Origin: QNES01 sp023143415
GTDB taxonomy: Bacteria; Pseudomonadota; Gammaproteobacteria; Beggiatoales; Beggiatoaceae
Direction: 5' to 3'
NCBI GenBank assembly: GCA_030632725.1
Contig: DAOVUF010000198.1
Span: forward strand, 1 to 9,134
DNA: 9,134 bases
Both the position numbers and the translations under genes were made by a program. This document shows positions 1-6,316 of this stretch, piece after piece. Position 1 is the stretch's first letter; the number at the start of each line of letters is the position of its first letter. Under the pieces are notes generated by a model. That model worked only from the letters and a program-made list of their open reading frames with translations. It was not told where the DNA came from and ran no database searches.

Positions 1-113
1 CTCCATTGCCAAAGCTAAAGCGTTGGACTCCATTGCCAAAGCTAAAGCGTTGGACTCCATTGCCAAAGCTAAAGCGTTGGACTCCATTGCCAAAGCTAAA
101 GCGTTGGACTCCA
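1..113. repeat. 27-bp tandem repeat array (left array)
   Basis: Four identical 27-bp units start at 1, 28, 55 and 82, followed by five bases of a fifth (109-113). The array runs off the left edge, so its true length is unknown. Each unit holds the 18-mer CCAAAGCTAAAGCGTTGG, which can pair as CCAA/TTGG, an A-G mismatch, GC/GC and a TAAA loop. Perfect identity between units suggests recent expansion or ongoing homogenisation. The unit length is a multiple of three and two forward frames stay open, one reading SIAKAKALD repeatedly to a stop at 137-139. A coding tail of an upstream gene is therefore possible, but the presence of related single copies in other gaps favours a non-coding repeat family. 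Confidence 0.95.
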
Positions 114-165
114 GAACGATATTTATCTCGCGTTTATAAATTGAATACCTAAATCATTCATCTAA

Positions 166-3021
166 ATGGAAAATTTTTTTCTGAGGAGCATCAAGGGTTT
201 TTTACCAAAAAACCCTATTTTAGCCAGCTTCGTTATTATGAGTTGGTTAATATTCACGCCATCTGCTTGGCGACGTTATATCGCCAATATTGATTCCCAC
301 CTACCGCCTGATTTCGCGCTTGCCGATTTAAAATCCCACCATTGGCATCATAAATCTTTACTGAAATTGCTTTACTTAGGACATGGATTATGGTCAATCT
401 GGATCAGTAGCCTTGTGACTCTGTGCTTGTGGTTACTGGACGTACCTAGTGAAGTCATGATTTTAGTGGGTTGCTATGCGTTATTATTCAGTTTTGTTGG
501 AGGAATGCTTGGCAGCCTGACTGTATCAGTGGCGTTTGGCATTATGGCAGGAATAATAGGCGGCTTTTTGTTAAGTTTGCCGATAGGCATTATGGGAATC
601 AATGAATATGTCCTTGATGAACTGTTAGTCTTCAGCATGGCAAAAAATATTGCTATCGTCGTTATGCTTAGTGTTCCTGACTTACAAACCACACTTTTTC
701 AAAGTAGTGAACCAAGCGCGTTTTGGACAGTATTGTTAGGCATCTTTACAGCCAGCCAAGCAGGCAGTGTCATGTACAGCACAACCAAAACCGTTGACAG
801 TCAGCCACAATATCGCCAAATTGGTAGCATTGTCATTGGTGTGTTTATCAGTGGATTAGCGGTGTTTTTAATTGCGGGCTTAATGAGCATACTCGCAACC
901 AGTGCAGCCTGGATGCAAACAGGTACATTATACGTCTTGGCTTATGATGGACTGATTGTCGGTGTATTTGGGCTATCAGTGGCATTGATATGGATTTTGT
1001 TGACTTCGCGATGGCGACAAGGTTTATTGTTAGGAATAGGAATCGCTTTATTTCTTGGCTTTTTTACCTTGCTTAAAAATATAAACACATCAATTTTCCT
1101 AAAACCCTTAATCATCGGTTTTCATGGCGGGATAGAAAATGCCATGCTTTATTTATTGTTATTTGCGTTTCCTTATGTTTTAGCGAAACGCATTGCGAGT
1201 ACCTGGGCGGGCATTATTGCAGGTATTTTTGGCAGTGCAGGGGTTTATGTCGTTTTTGCCGTGACTATGGGGTACTATTCTTTGACGCTTATTTTACCCT
1301 TGACAATCTTAGTCTTGATATTGGGATTCAGTGCCACTTGGTGGCAACCCTTATTATTTTATCCTTTTCAAGCCGCCTGGAACCTTCTACTTTTTCGTGC
1401 TGAAGAAAAAAGGACAGGTAACTTACTACGCTGGCATTCAGCCTTTTGGGATGAACACCAATATTTACCCCTATTTGGTTTAGAAAGTTATTTAGTCATG
1501 GTAGCGGAACGCAATCCGATGGAAGGTAAAGCGGCTATAGAATATATTAGTAGCACCTCACAAAATTGGGCGGCACAAGAGGCGCAAATCGAATTGGATG
1601 CCAGACGATTGCAAAGCTATACTGATGTTAAAGCCATCAGTTTGGCGCACAAAAGTTTAGCCGCCGGCGAATTGAGCGGCTCTGCCAGTGCCTTACTGCG
1701 TAGTTTTAGCCGTATCAGTCGTGATGTCAAAGCCGCATTATCACAAGAAAGTAATTATAATCAAAGACTTGCGATAGATGCGTTGGAAGAACGCTTAGAT
1801 GGTTTATTACGAGAATTAACCCGCTCTTCAGAACACTACGCGCAACGTTTCCGCCCCATTGCGGCAAAATGGCGAGAAACACTAGCTGACTATGTGCAGA
1901 CACTGACTGAAGTTGTAGAAAGTCGTCAAGAAATCAGTAATCCTTATATCATTGGCATTCCGCTCACAGAGCATCAAGAAATTTTTGTTGGGCGTAGCGA
2001 TGTCAGTGAACGTATTGAAAGACTACTATTGAACAGCCGTTGCCCACCGCTCTTGCTCTACGGACAACGCCGCACGGGTAAAACGTCCTTACTTAATAAC
2101 TTAGGTAAATTATTGCCCAGCACAATTATTCCCCTATTTGTCGATTTACAAGGTCCAACTTCTTTAGCCAAAGACTACGTTGGTTTTTTATACAATATGA
2201 GTCGCGCCATGCAGGCTTCTGTCAAACGCCATCGTGAACACTCCCCTTTACCACCCTTGACGCGAGAACAATTGACGGCTGATCCTTTTACCTCTTTTGA
2301 TGAATGGTTAGATGAAATAGAAAATAGCCTTGATGCTAATCAAACGATATTATTGATATTAGATGAATTTAGTGCATTAGAACATATTTTCAACAAAGGG
2401 TTATTAGATGAAACTTCGGTACTTGGTATGTTTCGCCATATTATTCAACATCGCCCACGCATTAAAATTCTTCTCTCAGGTTCACATACGATAGATGAGT
2501 TTGAACGTTGGGCCAGTTATTTAATTAATGTGCAAACAGTACATCTCAGCTATTTACAACCTCGTGAAGCGTTGCAACTGATAGAGAAACCCGTTAAAGA
2601 CTTTGCGCTTCGCTATGAAAATGCAGCCTGTCAACGTGCGATGGAAATAACCCGATGTCATCCTGCCTTAATACAACTGCTATGTGCAGAAATAGTCACT
2701 TTAAAAAATAAACAACATATTGAAGAACGCCGCCTTGCCACAGTCAGCGATGTCAACGCAGCAATACCTGGCGCATTGCAACATGGACGATTCTTTTTTG
2801 CTGACATTGCTAATAATCAAGTGACTAAAAAAGGCTTGGCTATGCTACGATTTTTAGCGGCGCGAGGAGAAAAGCAGATAATAAGTGAGCAGACTTTGCG
2901 AACACAGTTTCCTGATGAATTTGAAGCGACATTAGCAAATTTATTGCAGCGTGAATTAATAGAGCCATTAGGTGACGGGTATTGTTTCCAAGTGGAATTA
3001 ATTCGACAATGGTTTATCTAA
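166..3021 (+). CDS. Polytopic membrane protein with C-terminal STAND-type P-loop ATPase
   Basis: 951 residues. The N-terminal part (about 18-395) is very hydrophobic, with roughly ten membrane spans and glycine-rich stretches near 111-145 and 286-300. Before the second span there is a short SHLPPDFALADL segment. A charged, mostly helical cytoplasmic linker follows (about 405-590), then NPYIIGIPL (592-600), which leads into an ATPase entry motif IFVGR (606-610). The Walker A motif is GQRRTGKTS (633-641). The Walker B strand is ILLILDE (728-734), with Asp733 and Glu734. A sensor-like strand ends in LLSGSH (769-774), and CHPALIQLLC (831-840) matches the helical GHP-type motif of STAND ATPases. 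A winged-helix-like segment closes the protein (about 883-951). Such ATPases are signal-transduction switches; the membrane part could sense or be the effector. The start at 166 has no clear Shine-Dalgarno sequence; Met25 (codon at 238) is a possible alternative but would trim the first membrane span. No partner gene is evident. The domain assignment is firm; the function is unknown. Confidence 0.88.
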   Translation: MENFFLRSIKGFLPKNPILASFVIMSWLIFTPSAWRRYIANIDSHLPPDFALADLKSHHWHHKSLLKLLYLGHGLWSIWISSLVTLCLWLLDVPSEVMILVGCYALLFSFVGGMLGSLTVSVAFGIMAGIIGGFLLSLPIGIMGINEYVLDELLVFSMAKNIAIVVMLSVPDLQTTLFQSSEPSAFWTVLLGIFTASQAGSVMYSTTKTVDSQPQYRQIGSIVIGVFISGLAVFLIAGLMSILATSAAWMQTGTLYVLAYDGLIVGVFGLSVALIWILLTSRWRQGLLLGIGIALFLGFFTLLKNINTSIFLKPLIIGFHGGIENAMLYLLLFAFPYVLAKRIASTWAGIIAGIFGSAGVYVVFAVTMGYYSLTLILPLTILVLILGFSATWWQPLLFYPFQAAWNLLLFRAEEKRTGNLLRWHSAFWDEHQYLPLFGLESYLVMVAERNPMEGKAAIEYISSTSQNWAAQEAQIELDARRLQSYTDVKAISLAHKSLAAGELSGSASALLRSFSRISRDVKAALSQESNYNQRLAIDALEERLDGLLRELTRSSEHYAQRFRPIAAKWRETLADYVQTLTEVVESRQEISNPYIIGIPLTEHQEIFVGRSDVSERIERLLLNSRCPPLLLYGQRRTGKTSLLNNLGKLLPSTIIPLFVDLQGPTSLAKDYVGFLYNMSRAMQASVKRHREHSPLPPLTREQLTADPFTSFDEWLDEIENSLDANQTILLILDEFSALEHIFNKGLLDETSVLGMFRHIIQHRPRIKILLSGSHTIDEFERWASYLINVQTVHLSYLQPREALQLIEKPVKDFALRYENAACQRAMEITRCHPALIQLLCAEIVTLKNKQHIEERRLATVSDVNAAIPGALQHGRFFFADIANNQVTKKGLAMLRFLAARGEKQIISEQTLRTQFPDEFEATLANLLQRELIEPLGDGYCFQVELIRQWFI

Positions 3022-3024
3022 CTC

Positions 3025-3138
3025 AGCCTTGAAATCAATTTCAAGGCTAACAGCTAAAGTCTGCTCAAGCAGACTAAAAAACTGAGTCGTTTAGCTGAGC
3101 CTGCTTTAGTTTTTAGCCTTGCAATTGATTTCAAGGCT
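3025..3138. repeat. Cluster of three hairpins after the STAND gene
   Basis: The first hairpin, 3025-3048, is AGCCTTGAAA-TCAA-TTTCAAGGCT with a perfect 10-bp stem, and begins 3 bases after the upstream stop codon. The second, 3058-3075, is AGTCTGCT-CA-AGCAGACT. The third, 3115-3138, is a near copy of the first with one stem mismatch. Between them, CTAAAG and TTTAG words recur in both orientations. This looks like an intergenic palindromic repeat unit of the REP/BIME kind. The first hairpin has no T-run after it, so a classical intrinsic terminator is not supported, though it could stabilise the 3' end of the mRNA. Confidence 0.8.
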
Positions 3139-3143
3139 AACCA

Positions 3144-3156
3144 CTGAGTAGTTACA
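3144..3156 (-). repeat. 13-bp word TGTAACTACTCAG, copy 1
   Basis: The minus strand reads TGTAACTACTCAG. Exact copies occur on the plus strand at 4004-4016 and 8942-8954. Each copy borders another repeat element, so it may be an element end. Confidence 0.7.
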
Positions 3157-3187
3157 AATTGAAATTATTAGCTTTATGCTTTTCTCT

Positions 3188-3204
3188 CCAACGCTTTAGC
3201 TTTT
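3188..3204 (-). repeat. Dispersed fragment of the 27-bp family
   Basis: The minus strand reads AAAAGCTAAAGCGTTGG, matching 16 of 17 bases of the left-array unit. It is a single partial copy lying between the hairpin cluster and the miniature element; the 5' CC of the hairpin stem is not conserved. Confidence 0.65.
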
Positions 3205-3229
3205 CTGACTCTTAATTAGCCTTTTTCAC

Positions 3230-3372
3230 GTATCCTATCAAAATTTGGTGGTTTCTCTTAATGTAGGGTGGGTAGGAACGAAGTGGCACCGTTCCGTTGA
3301 AAAATGGTGGGTTTCGCTCTCGCTCTACCCACCCTACATAAAAAAAACGACCACCAAATTTTAATAAGATAC
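3230..3372. mobile_element. Intact miniature inverted-repeat element (MITE-like) with 8-bp target duplication
   Basis: A 143-bp element with 23-bp terminal inverted repeats at 3230-3252 and 3350-3372 (two mismatches), each ending in GTATC at the outer tip. An inner perfect 15-bp pair, ATGTAGGGTGGGTAG at 3261-3275 and its complement at 3325-3339, and a small GGAACG/CGTTCC stem (3275-3280, 3290-3295) make the whole unit foldable. The octamer TTTTTCAC abuts both outer ends (3222-3229 and 3373-3380), as expected of a target-site duplication left by transposition. It has no room for a transposase and must have been moved in trans. The parent insertion sequence family is not identified. A truncated second copy lies at 4035-4148. 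Confidence 0.87.
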
Positions 3373-3404
3373 TTTTTCACACTAAACTAAACAAATCGCT
3401 GAAT

Positions 3405-3908
3405 ATGAAACAGTACAATCCTGTTAATTATAATCAATACGAAGTATTGAAAATACCCTTTTTTTTAATTTTCGCCACTTTTTATTTGCTCAAACATTAT
3501 TTGATTATCGCTTTGCCCATAATGGCACATATTCCTATTATTGGAATGGTTGTACAACCGTTGATTCAAGTGATGCCATCAGAGCAATATTCCAGTGGGG
3601 CTTTGTTATATTCCTGCATTCCTGCATTATTAGTTATCATCAGTATGGCTGGGCGAAAGCCTACCGCAAGCTCTTGGTTACGCTGGATATGGCAAAGGGG
3701 CAGATGGTTTTTATTATTGACAGCCGTTTTGGAAATTGGCTTATTTATCTTATATATTGTGCTTGGTATTAAAAAACTCAATGAGGTACTCTTGATGTTT
3801 ATTTATATTGACTTCGTGTTGATTATTTATCTTTTGAGATCGCAATGGGTGCGGGAGGTTTTTGCACAATTTCCCGTTCCTGCTGAGGCGAATGAGAAAC
3901 GAGAGTAA
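3405..3908 (+). CDS. Small four-helix inner membrane protein, DUF2919/YfeZ-like
   Basis: 167 residues with four predicted membrane helices at about 17-41, 66-82, 101-121 and 127-144. The N-terminal YEVLKIP motif, a W-rich stretch (WLRWIWQRGRW, 91-101) between helices 2 and 3, and the C-terminal LLRSQWVREVFAQFP (143-157) recall the DUF2919 family, to which E. coli YfeZ belongs. The match is from memory of the family pattern and is not certain. Function is unknown for the family. The start lies 32 bases after the right end of the miniature element and has no strong Shine-Dalgarno sequence. The gene stands alone: gaps of more than 330 bp on both sides are filled with repeats. That it is a real membrane protein gene is well supported by its composition. 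Confidence 0.75.
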   Translation: MKQYNPVNYNQYEVLKIPFFLIFATFYLLKHYLIIALPIMAHIPIIGMVVQPLIQVMPSEQYSSGALLYSCIPALLVIISMAGRKPTASSWLRWIWQRGRWFLLLTAVLEIGLFILYIVLGIKKLNEVLLMFIYIDFVLIIYLLRSQWVREVFAQFPVPAEANEKRE

Positions 3909-3980
3909 AAAGCGTTAAAAATTGTTTTTTTAATTTTTTATTCATGAGAATAAGTTTATAAAAAACAATAACTTACTTTA

Positions 3981-3996
3981 ATTCACCATTCACCAT
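3981..3996. repeat. Heptamer repeat ATTCACC, two units
   Basis: ATTCACC-ATTCACC-AT. The same heptamer, or its complement GGTGAAT, builds the tandems at 6044-6071 and 6317-6358. The preceding stretch, 3909-3980, is plain AT-rich DNA with runs of A and T and nothing else recognisable. Confidence 0.65.
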
Positions 3997-4003
3997 TTTC
4001 ATA

Positions 4004-4016
4004 TGTAACTACTCAG
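4004..4016 (+). repeat. 13-bp word TGTAACTACTCAG, copy 2
   Basis: Exact copy of the word at 3144-3156 (minus strand) and 8942-8954. It is followed four bases later by a fragment of the 27-bp family. Confidence 0.7.
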
Positions 4017-4020
4017 TCTT

Positions 4021-4034
4021 AAAGCGTTGTACTC
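4021..4034 (+). repeat. Dispersed fragment of the 27-bp family, left of the truncated element
   Basis: AAAGCGTTGTACTC resembles the AAAGCGTTGGACTC core of the left array, with T for G. Thirteen bases of it (AAGCGTTGTACTC) recur at 4153-4165, so this word flanks the truncated miniature element on both sides. Confidence 0.65.
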
Positions 4035-4148
4035 TCTCTTAATGTAGGTGGGTAGGAACGAAGTGGCACCGTTCCGTTTTGAAAAATGGTGGGTTTCGCT
4101 ATCGCTCTACCCACCCTACATAACGACCACCAAATTTTAATAAGATAC
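4035..4148. mobile_element. Truncated copy of the miniature inverted-repeat element
   Basis: 114 bp aligning with 3254-3372. It keeps the inner palindrome (left arm from 4042, now one G short; right arm 4107-4121), the GGAACG/CGTTCC stem and the complete right terminal repeat (4126-4148). The left terminal repeat is missing: the match begins at TCTCTTAATG, directly after a GTTGTACTC word. No matching octamer flanks it. Instead AAGCGTTGTACTC occurs on both sides (4022-4034 and 4153-4165). It lies about 100 bp upstream of gcvPB in the same orientation as the intact copy. Confidence 0.85.
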
Positions 4149-4151
4149 GCT

Positions 4152-4196
4152 GAAGCGTTGTACTCCAATACGCACAAAGCTAAAGCGTTGGACTCC
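4152..4196 (+). repeat. Two dispersed units of the 27-bp family
   Basis: GCGTTGTACTCCAAT (4155-4169) and AAAGCTAAAGCGTTGGACTC (4176-4195) are two degenerate units, 30 bp apart at GCGTTG. The second carries AAAGCTAAAGCGTTGGACTCCA, essentially the left-array unit. They sit directly upstream of gcvPB. Confidence 0.75.
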
Positions 4197-4228
4197 AATC
4201 GCATTTCAAGGCGGAGTCGTTACCAATA

Positions 4229-4234
4229 TATAAT
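4229..4234 (+). promoter_or_regulatory. Possible -10 box upstream of gcvPB
   Basis: An exact TATAAT lies 15 bases before the gcvPB start. No good -35 box is visible at 16-18 bp. Initiation from it would start near 4241, leaving a leader of only about 9 bases and losing most of the TTAGGA ribosome-binding site, so a chance match is quite possible. Confidence 0.2.
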
Positions 4235-4249
4235 CTTAGGACTCATTTT

Positions 4250-5692
4250 ATGCTTATTTTTGAATATACTGGACGAAAAACCACTTCACAATATCCCGCA
4301 CACCATCCTGAAATCATTAATATCCCAAAGAAATACCGCCGTAAAACCCGCCCTTTACTGCCCCAAGTCTCTGAAATGCAAGTTGTCCGTCACTACACGC
4401 GCTTGTCACAGAAAAACTTTTCCATTGATACGCATTATTATCCACTCGGCTCCTGCACGATGAAATATAATCCGCGTATTTGTAACACTTTAGCAATGTT
4501 ACCCGGTTTTTTATTCCATCACCCTGCTGCCCCTGAATCACAAAGTCAAGGCATACTGGCTTGTTTATATGAGTTGCAAGAAATGCTTAAAGAAGTCACG
4601 GGAATGAAAGCCGTTTCTTTGGCACCTGCCGCAGGAGCACAGGGCGAATTTGCCGGTGTTGCCATGATACGTGCCTACCATGACGCACATGGTAATACAG
4701 AACGCACAGAAATGTTAGTTCCCGATGCCGCTCATGGCACTAATCCTGCGTCGGCTGTGATGTGTGGTTTCAAAGTACGTGAAATCCCAACGAATGCTGA
4801 GGGCGATATTGATATTACCGCTTTACGGGCAGTAGTTGGTCCACAAACCGCAGGGATTATGCTAACTAATCCTTCGACACTTGGCGTTTTCGAGCAGAGA
4901 ATTGGCGAAATCGCTAAATATGTACATGACGCAGGAGGCTTGTTATATTACGATGGCGCAAATCTTAATGCCATTTTGGGTAAAGTGTTACCCGGTGATA
5001 TGGATTTTGATGTGATTCATCTTAATTTACATAAAACGTTTTCAACGCCGCACGGCGGCGGAGGACCAGGCGCGGGACCAGTAGGCGTTAATGAACGTTT
5101 ATTACCCTTTTTACCCGTTCCTATCGTCGGATATGACGGAAAAAATTATCACTGGTTGACAGAATCAGAATATCCAAAAACCATCGGACGTTTATTAGCA
5201 CATTCTGGTCATATCGGTATTTTATTACGGGCTTTGATTTATCTGCGCATTTTAGGACGTTCTGGTTTGTCAAGAGTGGCAGAGTTTTCTACTTTAAATG
5301 CTAATTATTTACAAACGAAACTCTCTAAAAAAGGATTTGATCTGGCTTTTTCCCAGCGTCGTGCCAGCCATGAATTTATTTTGACGCTCAAGCGTCAAGC
5401 CAAGCAACAAGGTGTGACGGCGATGGATTTCGCTAAACGTTTACTTGATAAAGGTTTTCATGCACCAACCACCTATTTCCCCCTGCTTGTGCCGGAATGT
5501 TTATTGATTGAACCTACAGAGACAGAGGATAAACAGACTTTGGATAATTTTGTGACTGCCTTATGTGAAATTCAAGAGGAGGCTGAATCAACGCCTGAAA
5601 AATTGAAAGAAGCCCCTTATACTTTACCCGTGCGACGTTTGAATGATGTGAAAGCCGCTAAAGACTTAGATATTATGTGGAAAGTTCAATGA
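4250..5692 (+). CDS. gcvPB: Glycine dehydrogenase (decarboxylating) subunit 2, P-protein beta subunit
   Basis: 480 residues, the usual length for the separate C-terminal half of the glycine cleavage P-protein. With subunit 1 (GcvPA) it decarboxylates glycine in a pyridoxal-phosphate reaction and passes the aminomethyl group to the lipoyl arm of GcvH, in the cytoplasm. Visible family motifs are the MLIFE start, YPLGSCTMKYNPR (64-76), HGTNPAS (162-168) and NLHKTFSTPHGGGGPG, whose Lys262 is the expected PLP Schiff-base lysine. The start at 4250 is supported by TTAGGA (4236-4241) eight bases upstream. The gene overlaps dgkA by four bases. gcvPA, gcvH and gcvT are not in the window and must lie elsewhere. 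No glycine riboswitch is apparent in the repeat-filled leader. Confidence 0.97.
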   Translation: MLIFEYTGRKTTSQYPAHHPEIINIPKKYRRKTRPLLPQVSEMQVVRHYTRLSQKNFSIDTHYYPLGSCTMKYNPRICNTLAMLPGFLFHHPAAPESQSQGILACLYELQEMLKEVTGMKAVSLAPAAGAQGEFAGVAMIRAYHDAHGNTERTEMLVPDAAHGTNPASAVMCGFKVREIPTNAEGDIDITALRAVVGPQTAGIMLTNPSTLGVFEQRIGEIAKYVHDAGGLLYYDGANLNAILGKVLPGDMDFDVIHLNLHKTFSTPHGGGGPGAGPVGVNERLLPFLPVPIVGYDGKNYHWLTESEYPKTIGRLLAHSGHIGILLRALIYLRILGRSGLSRVAEFSTLNANYLQTKLSKKGFDLAFSQRRASHEFILTLKRQAKQQGVTAMDFAKRLLDKGFHAPTTYFPLLVPECLLIEPTETEDKQTLDNFVTALCEIQEEAESTPEKLKEAPYTLPVRRLNDVKAAKDLDIMWKVQ

Positions 5693-6042
5693 ACAAAAAT
5701 AGTGGATTAACCCGAGTTTTTAAAGCCTTTGGCTATTCGATGGCGGGTTTAAAAGCAGCATGGCTCAATGAAGCCGCCTTTCGCCAAGAGGTATTATTAT
5801 GTTTCGTATTAATACCGCTTGCTTTTTGGTTAGGTGAAAACGGCATTGAACGCGCATTGTTGATCAGTAGTTTATTCTTAGTGTTGCTCACAGAATTACT
5901 CAATTCCGCTATTGAAGCTGTAGCAGATCGTATTAGTCAGGAACAACATCCTCTGATTAAACAGGCTAAAGATATTGGATCGGCGGCAGTATTTATTGCG
6001 CTCTGTTATACCGGTGTTGTCTGGGCATTAGTCAGTTTCTAA
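5689..6042 (+). CDS. dgkA: Diacylglycerol kinase (prokaryotic integral membrane type)
   Basis: 117 residues, compared with about 122 in E. coli. This small trimeric inner-membrane enzyme phosphorylates diacylglycerol with ATP to phosphatidic acid, recycling lipid released by periplasmic glucan and envelope synthesis. The family core is intact: AAWLNEAAFRQE (23-34), ELLNSAIEAVADRI (69-82) with the catalytic-site residues Glu69, Asn72 and Glu76, and AKDIGSAAV (93-101). Three membrane helices are evident (about 36-49, 55-72, 97-115). I chose the ATG at 5689, giving an ATGA overlap with the gcvPB stop and a GGAAAG just upstream, over an in-frame GTG at 5677, because the resulting N-terminus aligns with E. 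coli DgkA. The overlap implies translational coupling to gcvPB, although the two products have no obvious shared pathway. A heptamer repeat begins one base after the stop. Confidence 0.97.
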   Translation: MNKNSGLTRVFKAFGYSMAGLKAAWLNEAAFRQEVLLCFVLIPLAFWLGENGIERALLISSLFLVLLTELLNSAIEAVADRISQEQHPLIKQAKDIGSAAVFIALCYTGVVWALVSF

Positions 6043-6043
6043 T

Positions 6044-6071
6044 GGTGAATTATTAATGGTGAATGGTGAAT
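6044..6071 (+). repeat. Heptamer tandem after dgkA
   Basis: Four consecutive heptamers read GGTGAAT, TATTAAT, GGTGAAT, GGTGAAT, starting one base after the dgkA stop. They are the complement of the ATTCACC/ATTAACA heptamers at the mutS end of the same gap, so the two tandems form the outer layer of an inverted arrangement. Confidence 0.8.
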
Positions 6072-6076
6072 TATGA

Positions 6077-6272
6077 CCCCTCGTTCCCAAGCTGGAGCTC
6101 TCATCGTTAGTCACAAGTATTTAAGCATTTGATTTAAATGGTTTTTTCGTAGGGTGGGTAGAGCGAGAGCGAAACCCACCGAACCAAATGGTGCGTTTCA
6201 CTCTACCCACCCTACTTTTGACGATTTTTGACTTATGTATAACGATGAGAGCTGGAGCTTGGGAACGAGGGG
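6077..6272. repeat. Nested palindromic element between convergent dgkA and mutS
   Basis: The outer arms, 33 bp each (6077-6109 and 6240-6272), match at 31 of 33 positions. They begin CCCCTCGTTCCCAAGCT and end AGCTCTCATCGTTA; the only difference is a central GG versus CC. Inside lies a second, imperfect palindrome (6149-6215) with a perfect 15-bp stem GTAGGGTGGGTAGAG (6149-6163 paired with 6201-6215). That inner stem is related to the core of the miniature elements at 3230 and 4035. A GAGGGGGC doublet (6267-6282) follows the right arm. No coding capacity is seen, and no clear target duplication was found, so calling it mobile is only an inference. Confidence 0.85.
6149..6219 (+). terminator. 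Possible transcription terminator after dgkA
   Basis: The GC-rich 15-bp stem (6149-6163 with 6201-6215) is followed by TTTTG on the plus strand and a further T-run at 6225-6229. It could stop gcvPB-dgkA transcripts. The loop is long but itself foldable. On the minus strand no T-run follows, so support for mutS termination is weaker. Confidence 0.35.
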
Positions 6273-6316
6273 GCGAGGGGGCGAATTTTCACCACCCTAG
6301 CGTTGTACTTCTCATC

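Noticed and set aside
3025..3048. Intrinsic terminator directly after the STAND gene
   Set aside because: The stem is good, but no T-run follows on the plus strand.
166..3908. The STAND protein and the small membrane protein as a two-gene system
   Set aside because: A 383-bp repeat-filled gap with an inserted element separates them, and nothing shows co-transcription or a shared function.
3909..4249. Glycine riboswitch upstream of gcvPB
   Set aside because: The leader is made of a truncated mobile element and repeat fragments. I saw no tandem glycine aptamer layout, and its hairpins are explained by the repeats.
4086..4463. Open frame crossing the element and the 5' part of gcvPB
   Set aside because: It starts inside the miniature element and overlaps gcvPB in another frame with no recognisable domain; gcvPB is certain.
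5677..5688. GTG at 5677 as the dgkA start
   Set aside because: The ATG at 5689 gives the standard ATGA overlap and an N-terminus aligning with E. coli DgkA.
4250..5692. gcvPB as a broken half of a full-length glycine dehydrogenase
   Set aside because: The start motif MLIFE and the length match the natural two-subunit form, so this is not a truncated single-chain GcvP.
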